Shown: one piece after another, positions 42,369 through 50,872 of the stretch
Position numbering within the stretch: the first letter of the stretch is position 1
How the letters are laid out: every line of letters starts with the position of its first letter
NCBI GenBank assembly: GCA_963663375.1
Contig: OY760195.1
Location: 558,001-622,000 of the forward strand
DNA: 64,000 bases
Direction: 5' to 3'
From: JAYREN01 sp963663375
GTDB lineage: Bacteria > Acidobacteriota > Holophagae > Holophagales > Holophagaceae
Position numbers and translations under genes: made by a program
The notes under the pieces: generated by a model
Told to the model about the DNA's origin: nothing
The model's database searches: none
Seen by the model: the letters and a program-made list of their open reading frames with translations, nothing else

Positions 42369-43859
42369 TCAGATGCGGTTGAACTTGTCGTGGCGCTTCC
42401 AGGATTCGCCTGGACCGTCGGCCCCGACGGGCTGCTGGGCCCGGCGCTCCTCCATTTCCAGTTCCTCGAAGAGGGCTGCCGCCACGGCGAACTTCAGGTT
42501 GGGCCCCAGCCCTTTCTGCTTCCACCAGGCATGGTCGAGCAGACTGGTGGAGTAGTCTCCCTTGAGGAAGGCCTTGTGCTCCGTGAGGGCCTTGTGGAAA
42601 GCCACGTTGTTGCGCACACCGCCAATCCGGTATTCCGAGAGCCCGGCATGCATCCGGGCAATGGCCAGATCCCGGTTGGGCCCCCAGGTACTCAGCTTGG
42701 AGATCAGCGGCGCATAGAAGGGCGAAAGCTCCCAGCCGTAGTAGATGCCTGTGTCATCCCGGAGATTGCGGCCCGCAGGGGTGCGGAGGTAGTTGATCCG
42801 TCCGGCGCTGGGGGCGAAGTCCCGGTTGGGGTCCTCGGCATTGATGCGGCACTGGATGGCATGTCCCCAGAGGGGAATCTCTTCCTGTTTTAGCGGCAGG
42901 GTTTCGCCCCGGGCGACCCGGATCTGCCAGCGGACCAGATCCTCGCCGGTGATCCACTCGGTGACGGCGTGGCCACCCTGGATGCGGCAGGTCATCTCCA
43001 GGAAGTAGAAATTCTGGTTGTCATCCACCAGGAACTCCACCGTTCCGGCGCCCACGTAGCCCGCCTCACGGGCGATGGCGATGGCCGCCTCGCCCAGCCG
43101 GGTACGCAGTTCGGGGGTGACGAAGGGCGAAGGAGCCTCCTCGGCCACCTGCTGAAAACGGCGTTGCACCGAGCTGTCCCGCTCCCATAGGTAGACGAAG
43201 TTGCCATGGGTGTCGCCCACGATCTGCACATCGATGTGGCGCGGGCGCACCAGGGCCTTTTCCACGTAGACCCGTTCATCCCAGAAGCTGAAGATGGCAT
43301 CCCCCTTGACCCTGGGCAGGGCACGGCGCAGTTCGCCGGGCGACTTCACCAGCCGCATACCTTTGCCGTCTCGGCCCAGCACGGGCTTGACCATGAGGGG
43401 ATAGCCCAATTCGCCGGCCTTGGCCACCAGGCTTTCGTCGTCCAGCGTCTCGGCGATGGCGGGCAACACGGGCACGCCGACCTTCTGAGCAATCGCCCGG
43501 GCCCGCACCTTGTCGCCCATCTTTTCCAGGGCCTCGGGGCCAGGCCCCACCCAGGTGAGACCCGCTTCGATGACTTTGCGGGCGGCCTCGGGGTCCTCGC
43601 TGAAGAAACCGTAGCCAGGGTGGATGGCATCGGCCCCGGAGAGCTTGGCCACCTCGATCATCTTGTCCACCCGCATGTAGCTCTCGCGGCTGGGGGTGGG
43701 ACCGATGGGATAGGAGCCCACCGCGAGGCGCACGTGCATGGAACCGCGGTCCGAATCTGAATAGACGGCGACGGTGGGGATTTCCATCTCCCGGCAGGTT
43801 CGCATGACCCGACAGGCGATTTCGCCCCGGTTGGCAATGAGCAGCTTGGTGACGGGCAT
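42369..43859 (-). CDS. Biotin carboxylase homologue with altered active-site residues
   Basis: A 496-residue ATP-grasp protein with the biotin carboxylase fold: KLLIANRGEIACRV at the N-terminus, IHPGYGFFSE, the ATP-binding Lys in MVKPV (about 158), and CRINAEDPNRDF. Numbering runs level with E. coli AccC. The normally invariant EMN-x-R-x-QVEHP motif is EMTCRIQGGHA: Asn290 is Thr and Glu296, the bicarbonate-activating base, is Gly. The glycine-rich lid loop is also degenerate (LGRDGKGM). It may not carboxylate biotin by the usual route. The start is ATG 43859. Confidence 0.85.
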   Translation of the reverse strand: MPVTKLLIANRGEIACRVMRTCREMEIPTVAVYSDSDRGSMHVRLAVGSYPIGPTPSRESYMRVDKMIEVAKLSGADAIHPGYGFFSEDPEAARKVIEAGLTWVGPGPEALEKMGDKVRARAIAQKVGVPVLPAIAETLDDESLVAKAGELGYPLMVKPVLGRDGKGMRLVKSPGELRRALPRVKGDAIFSFWDERVYVEKALVRPRHIDVQIVGDTHGNFVYLWERDSSVQRRFQQVAEEAPSPFVTPELRTRLGEAAIAIAREAGYVGAGTVEFLVDDNQNFYFLEMTCRIQGGHAVTEWITGEDLVRWQIRVARGETLPLKQEEIPLWGHAIQCRINAEDPNRDFAPSAGRINYLRTPAGRNLRDDTGIYYGWELSPFYAPLISKLSTWGPNRDLAIARMHAGLSEYRIGGVRNNVAFHKALTEHKAFLKGDYSTSLLDHAWWKQKGLGPNLKFAVAAALFEELEMEERRAQQPVGADGPGESWKRHDKFNRI

Positions 43860-43903
43860 GGTTCCATCCTTCACGAACTTCAACATCATCCAGGAGGGAT
43901 GCA

Positions 43904-44377
43904 ATGGGGCATCATAGGACGGTGCGAACTCCCAGCCTACCAAAGCCAGCCCTCGCCTTCCTAGTTTCGATCCCGCTGGGGCTCGGTGGCGCGGCCTGCG
44001 CGAGGAAGGGCGACCCCATCCCCAGGCCCCGAAGCGAGGCCCAGGCCTGCCAAGTGCGATGGAAGCGCCCTCGCCTTTTGGAAATCACCCTTCCCCGCCG
44101 GGACATCAAGGAAAACGATCTGGTGGGCCTTGAAACCGTCCGGGTCTACCACCTCGCGCTGGGAAGCGCACGACCCACCCCGGCCGAAGTGCTGACCAGG
44201 GGCGAAGTGGTGCTCGAGCAGCGACGCCCCGATCTCCCCTCCCCGGGCCAGCGCTTCGAGATGGATCTCAAGGGCATCGGCCGACCGCCCGGCTGGATTG
44301 TGGTGGCCGCCGTTCGCGTGGGCGAAGTGGTGGGCGTTCCCAGCGAGACCCTGCCCTGGCTCCATCCCGCGCTCTAG
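43904..44377 (+). CDS. Putative lipoprotein
   Basis: A 157-residue protein with a basic N-terminus, hydrophobic core and lipobox GAAC (Cys about 32), then KGDPIPRPR, a motif of small acidobacterial/deltaproteobacterial lipoproteins. The rest (about 45-150) looks like one beta-sandwich, possibly fibronectin III-like. It has a very good site (AGGAGGG, 6 nt). Divergent from the biotin carboxylase gene; its 3' end overlaps coaBC by 4 nt. Function unknown. Confidence 0.72.
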   Translation: MGHHRTVRTPSLPKPALAFLVSIPLGLGGAACARKGDPIPRPRSEAQACQVRWKRPRLLEITLPRRDIKENDLVGLETVRVYHLALGSARPTPAEVLTRGEVVLEQRRPDLPSPGQRFEMDLKGIGRPPGWIVVAAVRVGEVVGVPSETLPWLHPAL

Positions 44378-45570
44378 CGAGCCTGAAGAAAATCCCCCAG
44401 CCAGGCCACCACGGCCTGGGCCAAGCGATCCTTGGGCAGGGGACCGATGGGAGCTCCAGGCCCCTGCACCGTCACCGGCGTAAGGGTATTCGCCTGGGCC
44501 CCGAAGCCGCGCCCGACTGAAATATCATTCACCAGCACCGCATCCAGTTTTTTCTTCTGCAGCTTGCTGGCGGCGTTGCCCAGATGATCCTCGCTTTCCG
44601 CGGCGAACCCCAGCACCCACTGTTCCGAGCGCCGTTTCCTAGCCAGGGTGGCGAGGATGTCCGGCGTCCGAACCAGAGTCAGCGTCTCGGCGCCTTCCTG
44701 CTTCTTGACCTTCTGAGTGGCAGTCGCCTCCGGCCTCTGATCGGCCACCGCCGCTGCCGCCACCAGGCCATCCATTTGGGGCCAAAGGGCGGCGCAGGCT
44801 TCCAGCATTTCCTGGGCACTGCGCACCCGGGTCGTGCGAAGGCCTCGGGGCGCGGGCAGGTCTCCCCCCAGGACCAGCTCCACTTGGGCCCCGGCAACCC
44901 TCAAGGCCCGGGCCAGTTCGATCCCCATGGAACCGCTGGAACGATTGGTGAGGGTCCGCACGGGATCCAGGTCCTCCCGGGTCGGGCCCGCCGTCACTAG
45001 CACCCGCACCCCATCCAAGGCCGGGAGACGAGGGCCGAAGGCCACTTCGATGGCCTCGAGGATCTCCTCGATTTCTGCCAGCTTACCGGTGCCTTCTTCC
45101 CCGCAGGCCAGCATGCCTTCGGCGGGTTCCACCAGGAGATGGCCGAAGCTCCGCAGGGTTTGGACATTGGCCTGGACCGCGGGATGGGCCCACATGGCCT
45201 TGTTCATGGCCGGGGCCCAGAGCACCTTGGCCGTGGTGGCCAGGAGGATCGTGGAGAGCAGATCGTTGGCGAGTCCATTGGCGGTCTTGCCGATGATATC
45301 GGCCGTGGCCGGAACCACCGCCACGAGATCCGCCCAGCGGGCCAGATCCACATGCTCGACCTTGGGATTGGGCCGCCATTCGTGGTACTCGGGATTGGCC
45401 CCGAAACAGGGTTCGCCCGTCAGGGTCGCCAGGGTCAGGGGCGTGATGAAGCGGCTCCCGGCATCCGTGAGGCAGCAGCGCACTTGATGCCCGCGCTTGA
45501 CCAGCAGCCGCGCCAGGTCCGCAGCCTTGTAGGCCGCGATGCCACCCGTCACGCCCAGCAGGATCTTCAT
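44374..45570 (-). CDS. coaBC: Bifunctional phosphopantothenoylcysteine decarboxylase/synthetase
   Basis: A 398-residue Dfp protein for two steps of coenzyme A synthesis. The CoaC half (about 1-185) starts KILLGVTGGIAAYKA and has the catalytic-His region EHVDLARW, APAMNKAMW and ACGEEGTGKLAE. The CoaB half (about 190-398) has VTAGPTREDLDPVR and NRSSGSMG. The ATG at 45570 has a GGGAGG site. It is divergent from rpoZ, a common neighbourhood (gmk-rpoZ-coaBC). Confidence 0.95.
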   Translation of the reverse strand: MKILLGVTGGIAAYKAADLARLLVKRGHQVRCCLTDAGSRFITPLTLATLTGEPCFGANPEYHEWRPNPKVEHVDLARWADLVAVVPATADIIGKTANGLANDLLSTILLATTAKVLWAPAMNKAMWAHPAVQANVQTLRSFGHLLVEPAEGMLACGEEGTGKLAEIEEILEAIEVAFGPRLPALDGVRVLVTAGPTREDLDPVRTLTNRSSGSMGIELARALRVAGAQVELVLGGDLPAPRGLRTTRVRSAQEMLEACAALWPQMDGLVAAAAVADQRPEATATQKVKKQEGAETLTLVRTPDILATLARKRRSEQWVLGFAAESEDHLGNAASKLQKKKLDAVLVNDISVGRGFGAQANTLTPVTVQGPGAPIGPLPKDRLAQAVVAWLGDFLQAR

Positions 45571-45678
45571 GGCTCCCTCCCGATTCCCGACCATGGTACT
45601 CGGCCGCGGCGGCCTGCACCCTTTCCCATGTAAGTACGCGGATCTCCATGCTAGACTGACCAGCTTCGAGGACCGTCC

Positions 45679-45963
45679 ATGACCCAGCGACCTGTCGTTC
45701 ACATTCCAGAAGAGATTGGCAACAAGTACCGCTTCGTCATGGTGGCGGGCAAGCGCTGCGAACAGCTCCAGCGCGGCGCCTACCCCAAGGTCGAAGTGAT
45801 CGTGCCCGTGAACAAGCTGGGCCAGGCCCAGGATGCCCCCAAGCTGGCCTCTTTCTGGTCCCAGTTCGCCGTGAAAGAGGTCGAAGAGAGCCGCATCGCC
45901 TTCGAGACCCCCGAGATCACCATCTACGACTACACCACCGAGGTTCCCATCTCGGTCGAATAA
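45679..45963 (+). CDS. rpoZ: RNA polymerase omega subunit
   Basis: A 94-residue omega protein that helps fold and stabilise the beta' subunit. NKYRFVMVAGKRCEQLQRGA is the diagnostic MREC/R-type segment, followed by the conserved AxxEV-like region. A -10-like TAGACT lies 22 nt before the ATG. A terminator follows 27 nt after the stop. Confidence 0.87.
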   Translation: MTQRPVVHIPEEIGNKYRFVMVAGKRCEQLQRGAYPKVEVIVPVNKLGQAQDAPKLASFWSQFAVKEVEESRIAFETPEITIYDYTTEVPISVE

Positions 45964-45989
45964 GGCCAATTCAGTCCAAACGCGAAGAG

Positions 45990-46008
45990 AGCCCTGCGGG
46001 GCTTTTTT
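45990..46008 (+). terminator. Rho-independent terminator of rpoZ
   Basis: Short GC stem AGCCC-TGCG-GGGCT followed by six T. Confidence 0.82.
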
Positions 46009-46064
46009 CGCATCTGGGGATTAATTCAACAAGCGATGAAATAGATCTTGCCTCGGAGAATGGA

Positions 46065-46790
46065 ATGCCCCAGTATTCAACAGTCGTTGAAATTGGAGCC
46101 CCCTTGCCCCATCCCGCTCCCTCCCGCCCCCGAGGCCCCAAGGCCACCAAGGTCGACCCCTCCCACCTGCTGGATGCCGCCCAGGCGGTCTTCGCCCGGG
46201 AAGGGGTGCAGGGCGCCAGCATCCGGGCCATGGCCCGGGAGGCCGGCTGTGACCCTTCCCTGCTCTACTACCACTTCGAGAGCAAGGAACGGATGTTCGC
46301 GGCCCTGCTGGAGCGCAAGTTCAGCAGCCTGACCCCGGCGCTCCTGGAGGTGGTCGAGCGCCCGCTTCCCCTCCGCGAAAAACTCTGGAGCGTGCTCGGA
46401 GTCATCGGGGGCCATGTGAAGAATGACGCAGGTTTCCGGGCGGTGGTGCGGGGCCAGATCGTGAGCGGCACCGAATCCGTTCGGGCGACCTTGGCCACTC
46501 GCCTGAAGGGCATACAGCAGATCCTCGCGCGCCTTTTCGCCCAGGGCATTGCATCAGGAGAGCTGCGACCGGACCTGGTCATACCGGTGATCACCTTCCT
46601 CTTCGCCCGCACGTACATGGAGATCCAGGATCTGATCCCCATCCTCTCTGAGCGCATGGCCCGGATTCCCCCCGCCCAGGCCCTGGCCATGGCCGAACTG
46701 GAATGGTTCAACCTCTTCTGGCGCGGCATCGCCGCCGACCCCCTGGCCCCCTGCCCACCCCTGCCATTCCCGAAGGAGATTCACCCATGA
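46065..46790 (+). CDS. TetR family transcriptional regulator
   Basis: A 241-residue regulator. The TetR helix-turn-helix spans about 33-80 (LLDAAQAVFAREG, ASIRAMAREAGCDPSLLYYHFESKERMF), with a C-terminal ligand domain close to the YbiH/CecR type. It has a ~25-residue Pro-rich N-terminal extension; the ATG at 46065 has GGAG 6 nt upstream. It overlaps the HlyD gene by 4 nt and is predicted to control the operon it heads. Confidence 0.9.
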   Translation: MPQYSTVVEIGAPLPHPAPSRPRGPKATKVDPSHLLDAAQAVFAREGVQGASIRAMAREAGCDPSLLYYHFESKERMFAALLERKFSSLTPALLEVVERPLPLREKLWSVLGVIGGHVKNDAGFRAVVRGQIVSGTESVRATLATRLKGIQQILARLFAQGIASGELRPDLVIPVITFLFARTYMEIQDLIPILSERMARIPPAQALAMAELEWFNLFWRGIAADPLAPCPPLPFPKEIHP

Positions 46791-47770
46791 TCCGAAGACT
46801 GCTTGTCCCCGCTTTAGCGCTGGTGGTGGGAACCGGAGGCTTCCTCGCCTGCAGTCGGGGCGGCGCCGCCCGCAGCCTGAAGCTCTCCGGCAACATTGAG
46901 GTGATCAAGGTGGAAGTGGCCTTCCGCGTGGCAGGCAAGGTGCTGGAGCGGCCGGTGGACGAGGGCCAGCTCGTGCAGGAAGGCCAGCTCCTGGCCCGTC
47001 TCGACGCCAAGGACCTGGAGCAGCAGCTGGCCATTCGCGCGGCGGAAGCGACCGTGGCGGAAGCGGCCCTCCGCGCGGCCTTAAGGGGTTCCCGCACGGA
47101 AGAGATCGAGGCCTCCCGCAACAACCTGGAGCAGGCCCGGGCCGATCTCCGGCGCCTGGAGCCCGACGAGGCCCGCCTGCGGGATCTGCGCGAGAAGGGC
47201 ATCGTCTCCCAGCGGGACTATGAATCGATCCGCGCCGCCCTGGAGGCTGCCCGGGCCAAGGCGGGTCAGGCCGAGCAGCAGTTCGCCCTGGTCAAGAAAG
47301 GACCCCGCCAGGAGGATCTGGATCAGATCCGTGCCCGGGCCGAGCAGGCCCATCAGGCCATGGCCCTCGCCAAGACCCAACTGGGGTACGGCACGGTGCT
47401 CGCGCCCTGCCCCGGAGTAGTGCTTTCCAAGAACGTCGAACCCAACGAATACGTGGCGCCCGGCACCTCGGTGGTGACCCTGGCGGATCTCAAGAAGGTG
47501 TGGCTGCGGGCCTACATCGAGGAATCCGAGCTGGGCCGGGTCAAGGTGGGCCAGCGGGCCTGGATCACCTCCGACAGCTTTCCCGGCAAGAAGTTCGAGG
47601 GGCGCGTGGCCTTCGTGGCCTCGGAGGCCGAATTCACCCCCAAGAGCGTGCAGACCCGCAAGGAGCGCGTGAAGCTGGTCTACCGCATCAAGATCGACCT
47701 CCCCAACCCCACCATGGAACTCAAGCCCGGTATGCCCGTGGACGGAGAAATCGAGCTGGAAAGTCGCTGA
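46787..47770 (+). CDS. HlyD/YbhG-type periplasmic adaptor, lipoprotein
   Basis: A 327-residue membrane-fusion protein. The N-terminus has a lipobox-like FLAC (Cys about 22), then a biotinyl-lipoyl half (VAFRVAGKVLERPVDEGQLV), a long coiled-coil hairpin (about 80-200), the second lipoyl half and a beta-barrel. It should join the inner-membrane ABC transporter encoded downstream to an outer-membrane channel. Good AAGGAG site. The stop overlaps the next ATG (TGATG). Confidence 0.9.
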   Translation: MIRRLLVPALALVVGTGGFLACSRGGAARSLKLSGNIEVIKVEVAFRVAGKVLERPVDEGQLVQEGQLLARLDAKDLEQQLAIRAAEATVAEAALRAALRGSRTEEIEASRNNLEQARADLRRLEPDEARLRDLREKGIVSQRDYESIRAALEAARAKAGQAEQQFALVKKGPRQEDLDQIRARAEQAHQAMALAKTQLGYGTVLAPCPGVVLSKNVEPNEYVAPGTSVVTLADLKKVWLRAYIEESELGRVKVGQRAWITSDSFPGKKFEGRVAFVASEAEFTPKSVQTRKERVKLVYRIKIDLPNPTMELKPGMPVDGEIELESR

Positions 47771-48687
47771 TGGCCGCCATCCGCACCGAAGGACTCACCC
47801 GCAGCTTCGGCGATCGGACCGCCGTGGATCACCTTTCCCTTTCCGTGGAGGAAGGCGAGATCTTTGGATTGGTGGGCCCGGATGGCGCCGGCAAGACCAC
47901 CACCATGCGCCTGCTCACGGCCATTCTGGCGCCCTCCTCCGGCGAGGCTTGGGTGGATGGGCTGCACGTGGTGCGCGAAGCCGAGGCCCTGAAGGATCGC
48001 ATCGGATACATGAGCCAGCGCTTCGGCCTCTACCCCGATCTCACGGTGCTGGAAAACATCGAGTTCTACGCGGAGCTCTACGGCGTGCCCAAGGAGGGGC
48101 GCGGCCCCCGGCTCGAGGAACTGCTGGCCTTCAGCAACCTCACGCCCTTCAAGCGGCGCCGGGCCGGGAATCTGTCCGGAGGGATGAAACAGAAGCTGGG
48201 CCTGGCCTGCGCCCTCATTCACACCCCCCGGGTGCTCTTTTTGGACGAGCCCACCAACGGCGTGGACCCGGTCTCCCGGCGGGATTTCTGGCGCATCCTC
48301 TACCAACTGCTGAAGGAACGCGTGACGATCTTCGTGTCCACGGCCTATCTGGATGAGGCCGAACGCTGCAACCGCATCGGCCTGATGCACGAAGGGCGCC
48401 TCCTGGCCTGCGATTCGGTGGATGGGGTGAAGGCACTCCTGCGGGGCGCCCTACTGGAGCTGCGCTGCCAGCACCCACGGGAGGCCGCCAAGATTCTGAA
48501 GGCCGCGGGCATGGCCAAGGTGACGCTCTTCGGCGACCGCCTCCACATCGGGGTCGATGAGGCCGATCAGGGGCGCCTGGCCATCGAGAAGATCCTCCGC
48601 GGCACAGGCTCCGACAACCTCGACCTGCGGGTGATCGAGCCCTCCCTGGAGGATGTCTTCACCTCCGTAGTGGGAGGGCAGTCATGA
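47770..48687 (+). CDS. ABC transporter ATP-binding protein (YbhF N-half type)
   Basis: A 305-residue ATPase: Walker A GPDGAGKTTT (Asp for the usual Asn), Q-loop region YMSQRFGLYPDLTV, signature LSGGMKQKLGLA, Walker B VLFLDEPTNGVDP, and a H-loop position occupied by Ala-Tyr (STAYLDE) instead of the usual His. The missing H-loop His suggests a weak site. In E. coli YbhF two ATPase halves are fused; here the partner is the next gene, overlapping by 4 nt. Confidence 0.9.
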   Translation: MAAIRTEGLTRSFGDRTAVDHLSLSVEEGEIFGLVGPDGAGKTTTMRLLTAILAPSSGEAWVDGLHVVREAEALKDRIGYMSQRFGLYPDLTVLENIEFYAELYGVPKEGRGPRLEELLAFSNLTPFKRRRAGNLSGGMKQKLGLACALIHTPRVLFLDEPTNGVDPVSRRDFWRILYQLLKERVTIFVSTAYLDEAERCNRIGLMHEGRLLACDSVDGVKALLRGALLELRCQHPREAAKILKAAGMAKVTLFGDRLHIGVDEADQGRLAIEKILRGTGSDNLDLRVIEPSLEDVFTSVVGGQS

Positions 48688-49655
48688 AGGAAACCGCCCC
48701 CTTCGCCGTCACCCTGCGCGACCTCGAGCGTCGCTTCGGGGACTTCATCGCGGTCAATCGCATCAGCCTGGATGTTTCCAAAGGCGAGATCTTCGGCTTT
48801 CTGGGGCCCAACGGCGCCGGGAAATCCACCACCATCCGCATGCTCTGCGGCCTGCTGGAACCCACCGGCGGCAGCGGCACCGTGGCGGGCTTCGACATCC
48901 TCACCCAGCGGGAAGCCATCAAGCACAGCATCGGCTACATGAGCCAGAGGTTCTCCCTCTACGAAGACCTCACGGTGGAAGAGAATATCGACTTCTACAG
49001 CGGCATCTACCGCATCCCCAAGGAGAAGAAAGCCGAGCGCAAGGCCTGGGTGTTGGAGATGGCGGGCCTGACGGATCATCGCCGGGAGCTCACCCAGCGG
49101 CTGCCGGGTGGATGGAAGCAGCGCCTCTCCCTGGGGTGTGCCCTGCTCCATGAGCCGCCGGTGCTCTTCCTGGATGAGCCCACTTCTGGCGTGGATCCCC
49201 TCAGTCGGCGCACCTTCTGGGAGGTCATCTACGAGCTGGCGAGCCAGGGCATCACCATCTTCGTCACCACCCACTACATGGAAGAGGCCGAGTACTGCGA
49301 CCGCCTGGCCCTCATCTACCGGGGAGAACTGGTGGCCTTGGGCACCCCGAGCGAACTCAAGGGTCACCTGATGACCGACCAGGTGATGCTCCTCGCCTGT
49401 GAACGGCCACAGGAAGCTTTGGCTTTAATCTCGAGCCTGGAAGGTGTGCGGGATGCGGCCCTCTTCGGCCGGGATATCCACCTGATGACGGCGGACGCCG
49501 AGGACCTGGCGCCTCGCATTCGCCGTGCCCTGGAAGAGGCGGCCTTCTCCATGAAGACCCTGGAGCGCATCACGCCTTCCCTGGAGGATGTCTTCGTCTC
49601 CCTCATCGAGGCGCGGGATCGGATTGAAGGCGCGCAGAAGGAGTTCAGCGCATGA
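48684..49655 (+). CDS. ABC transporter ATP-binding protein (YbhF C-half type)
   Basis: A 323-residue ATPase with canonical Walker A GPNGAGKSTT, Q-loop, Walker B VLFLDEPTSGVDP and H-loop TTHYMEEAE. The signature is LPGGWKQRLSLG, Pro replacing the Ser of LSGG. Paired with the preceding subunit, it is likely one half of an asymmetric heterodimer in which only one composite site is fully active. It overlaps the permease by 4 nt. Confidence 0.9.
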   Translation: MKETAPFAVTLRDLERRFGDFIAVNRISLDVSKGEIFGFLGPNGAGKSTTIRMLCGLLEPTGGSGTVAGFDILTQREAIKHSIGYMSQRFSLYEDLTVEENIDFYSGIYRIPKEKKAERKAWVLEMAGLTDHRRELTQRLPGGWKQRLSLGCALLHEPPVLFLDEPTSGVDPLSRRTFWEVIYELASQGITIFVTTHYMEEAEYCDRLALIYRGELVALGTPSELKGHLMTDQVMLLACERPQEALALISSLEGVRDAALFGRDIHLMTADAEDLAPRIRRALEEAAFSMKTLERITPSLEDVFVSLIEARDRIEGAQKEFSA

Positions 49656-50869
49656 GCGCGGAGCAGGAGCGGAGCGCCACCGTGCGCCAGCATGACCCCG
49701 AAGGGGCGAGGCCCAGGATGGGCCGAGTGAACATCATCAATGTGCGCCGCCTCATCGCCGTGGCCCACAAGGAATTCCTTCATGTGCTGAGGGATCCCAG
49801 AGCCCTGGGCATCGCCATCGTGCTGCCCATGGTCATGCTCATGATCTTCGGCTACGCCCTGACCCTGGATCTGGATCGGGTGCCCGTGATGGTCTGGGAC
49901 CAGAGCCGCACGCCCCAGAGTCGGGAACTGGTCGAGCGCTTCGAGGGCTCGCGCTATTTCTCGCTGGTGCAGCCGGCCCGCAACTACGCGGATATCGAAA
50001 GGGCCGTGGACCGCGGCCAGGCCATGTTGGCCCTGGTGATTCCCCAGGACTTCGGCGGACGGGTGGCTTCGGAGCGCAACACCCAGGTGCAGGTCTTGGT
50101 GGACGGCGTCGATGCTAACTCCGCCACCCTGGCCCTGGCCTACGCCGAATCCACCGTGCGCGGCTACTCCCAGGAGATCCTGGTCAAGAAGGTCAAGCGC
50201 ATGACCGGCCGGGTGCCTGCCACGCCTCTGGAACTGCGCCCGCGGGTGTGGTTCAACACGGACATGGAATCCCGGATCTTCATCGTGCCCGGCCTCATCG
50301 CTGTAATCATGATGTTGATTTCCGCGCTGCTCACCTCGCTCACGGTGGCTCGGGAATGGGAAACGGGCACCATGGAGCAGCTCATCTCCACGCCGGTGCG
50401 AGGGCCTGAGCTGATTCTCGGCAAGCTCGCGCCCTACTTCGTGATCGGCATGGTGGACATGCTGCTGTCGGTCCTGGCGGGACGCTATCTGTTCGACGTG
50501 CCCATGCGGGGCAGCATCCTGCTGCTTTTCGTCATATCCGCCATCTACCTGGTGGGCGCCCTCGCCCTGGGGATCTTCATCAGCACCCGCGCCAAGAACC
50601 AGCTCCTGGCCAGCCAGGCGGCCTTCGTGGCCACCTTTCTGCCTGCCTTCCTGCTCTCGGGCTTCATGTTCGATATCGGCAACATGCCAAGGGCCATGCA
50701 GGTGGTCACCTATTTCGTGCCCGCCCGGTACTTTGTCACCTTCCTGCGGGGGCTCTACCTCAAGGGGGCCGGTATCCAAGAGCTCTGGCTGGAATGCCTG
50801 CTGATGGTGGCCTTCGGCGCCCTCATGCTCCTGCTCGCCATCCGCAGTTTCAAGAAGCGTCTGGAGTAG
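49652..50869 (+). CDS. ABC-2 type permease (YbhS-like)
   Basis: A 405-residue permease: a ~30-residue cytoplasmic extension, a first helix with KEFLHVLRDPRALGIAIVLPMVML, a large periplasmic domain (about 70-200), then five C-terminal helices with GTMEQLISTPVRGPELILGK and the ABC-2 end signature. It forms the transport channel with the next gene. The whole operon is equivalent to ybiH-ybhG-ybhF-ybhS-ybhR, a drug/cation efflux system. Confidence 0.9.
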   Translation: MSAEQERSATVRQHDPEGARPRMGRVNIINVRRLIAVAHKEFLHVLRDPRALGIAIVLPMVMLMIFGYALTLDLDRVPVMVWDQSRTPQSRELVERFEGSRYFSLVQPARNYADIERAVDRGQAMLALVIPQDFGGRVASERNTQVQVLVDGVDANSATLALAYAESTVRGYSQEILVKKVKRMTGRVPATPLELRPRVWFNTDMESRIFIVPGLIAVIMMLISALLTSLTVAREWETGTMEQLISTPVRGPELILGKLAPYFVIGMVDMLLSVLAGRYLFDVPMRGSILLLFVISAIYLVGALALGIFISTRAKNQLLASQAAFVATFLPAFLLSGFMFDIGNMPRAMQVVTYFVPARYFVTFLRGLYLKGAGIQELWLECLLMVAFGALMLLLAIRSFKKRLE

Positions 50870-50872
50870 CCC

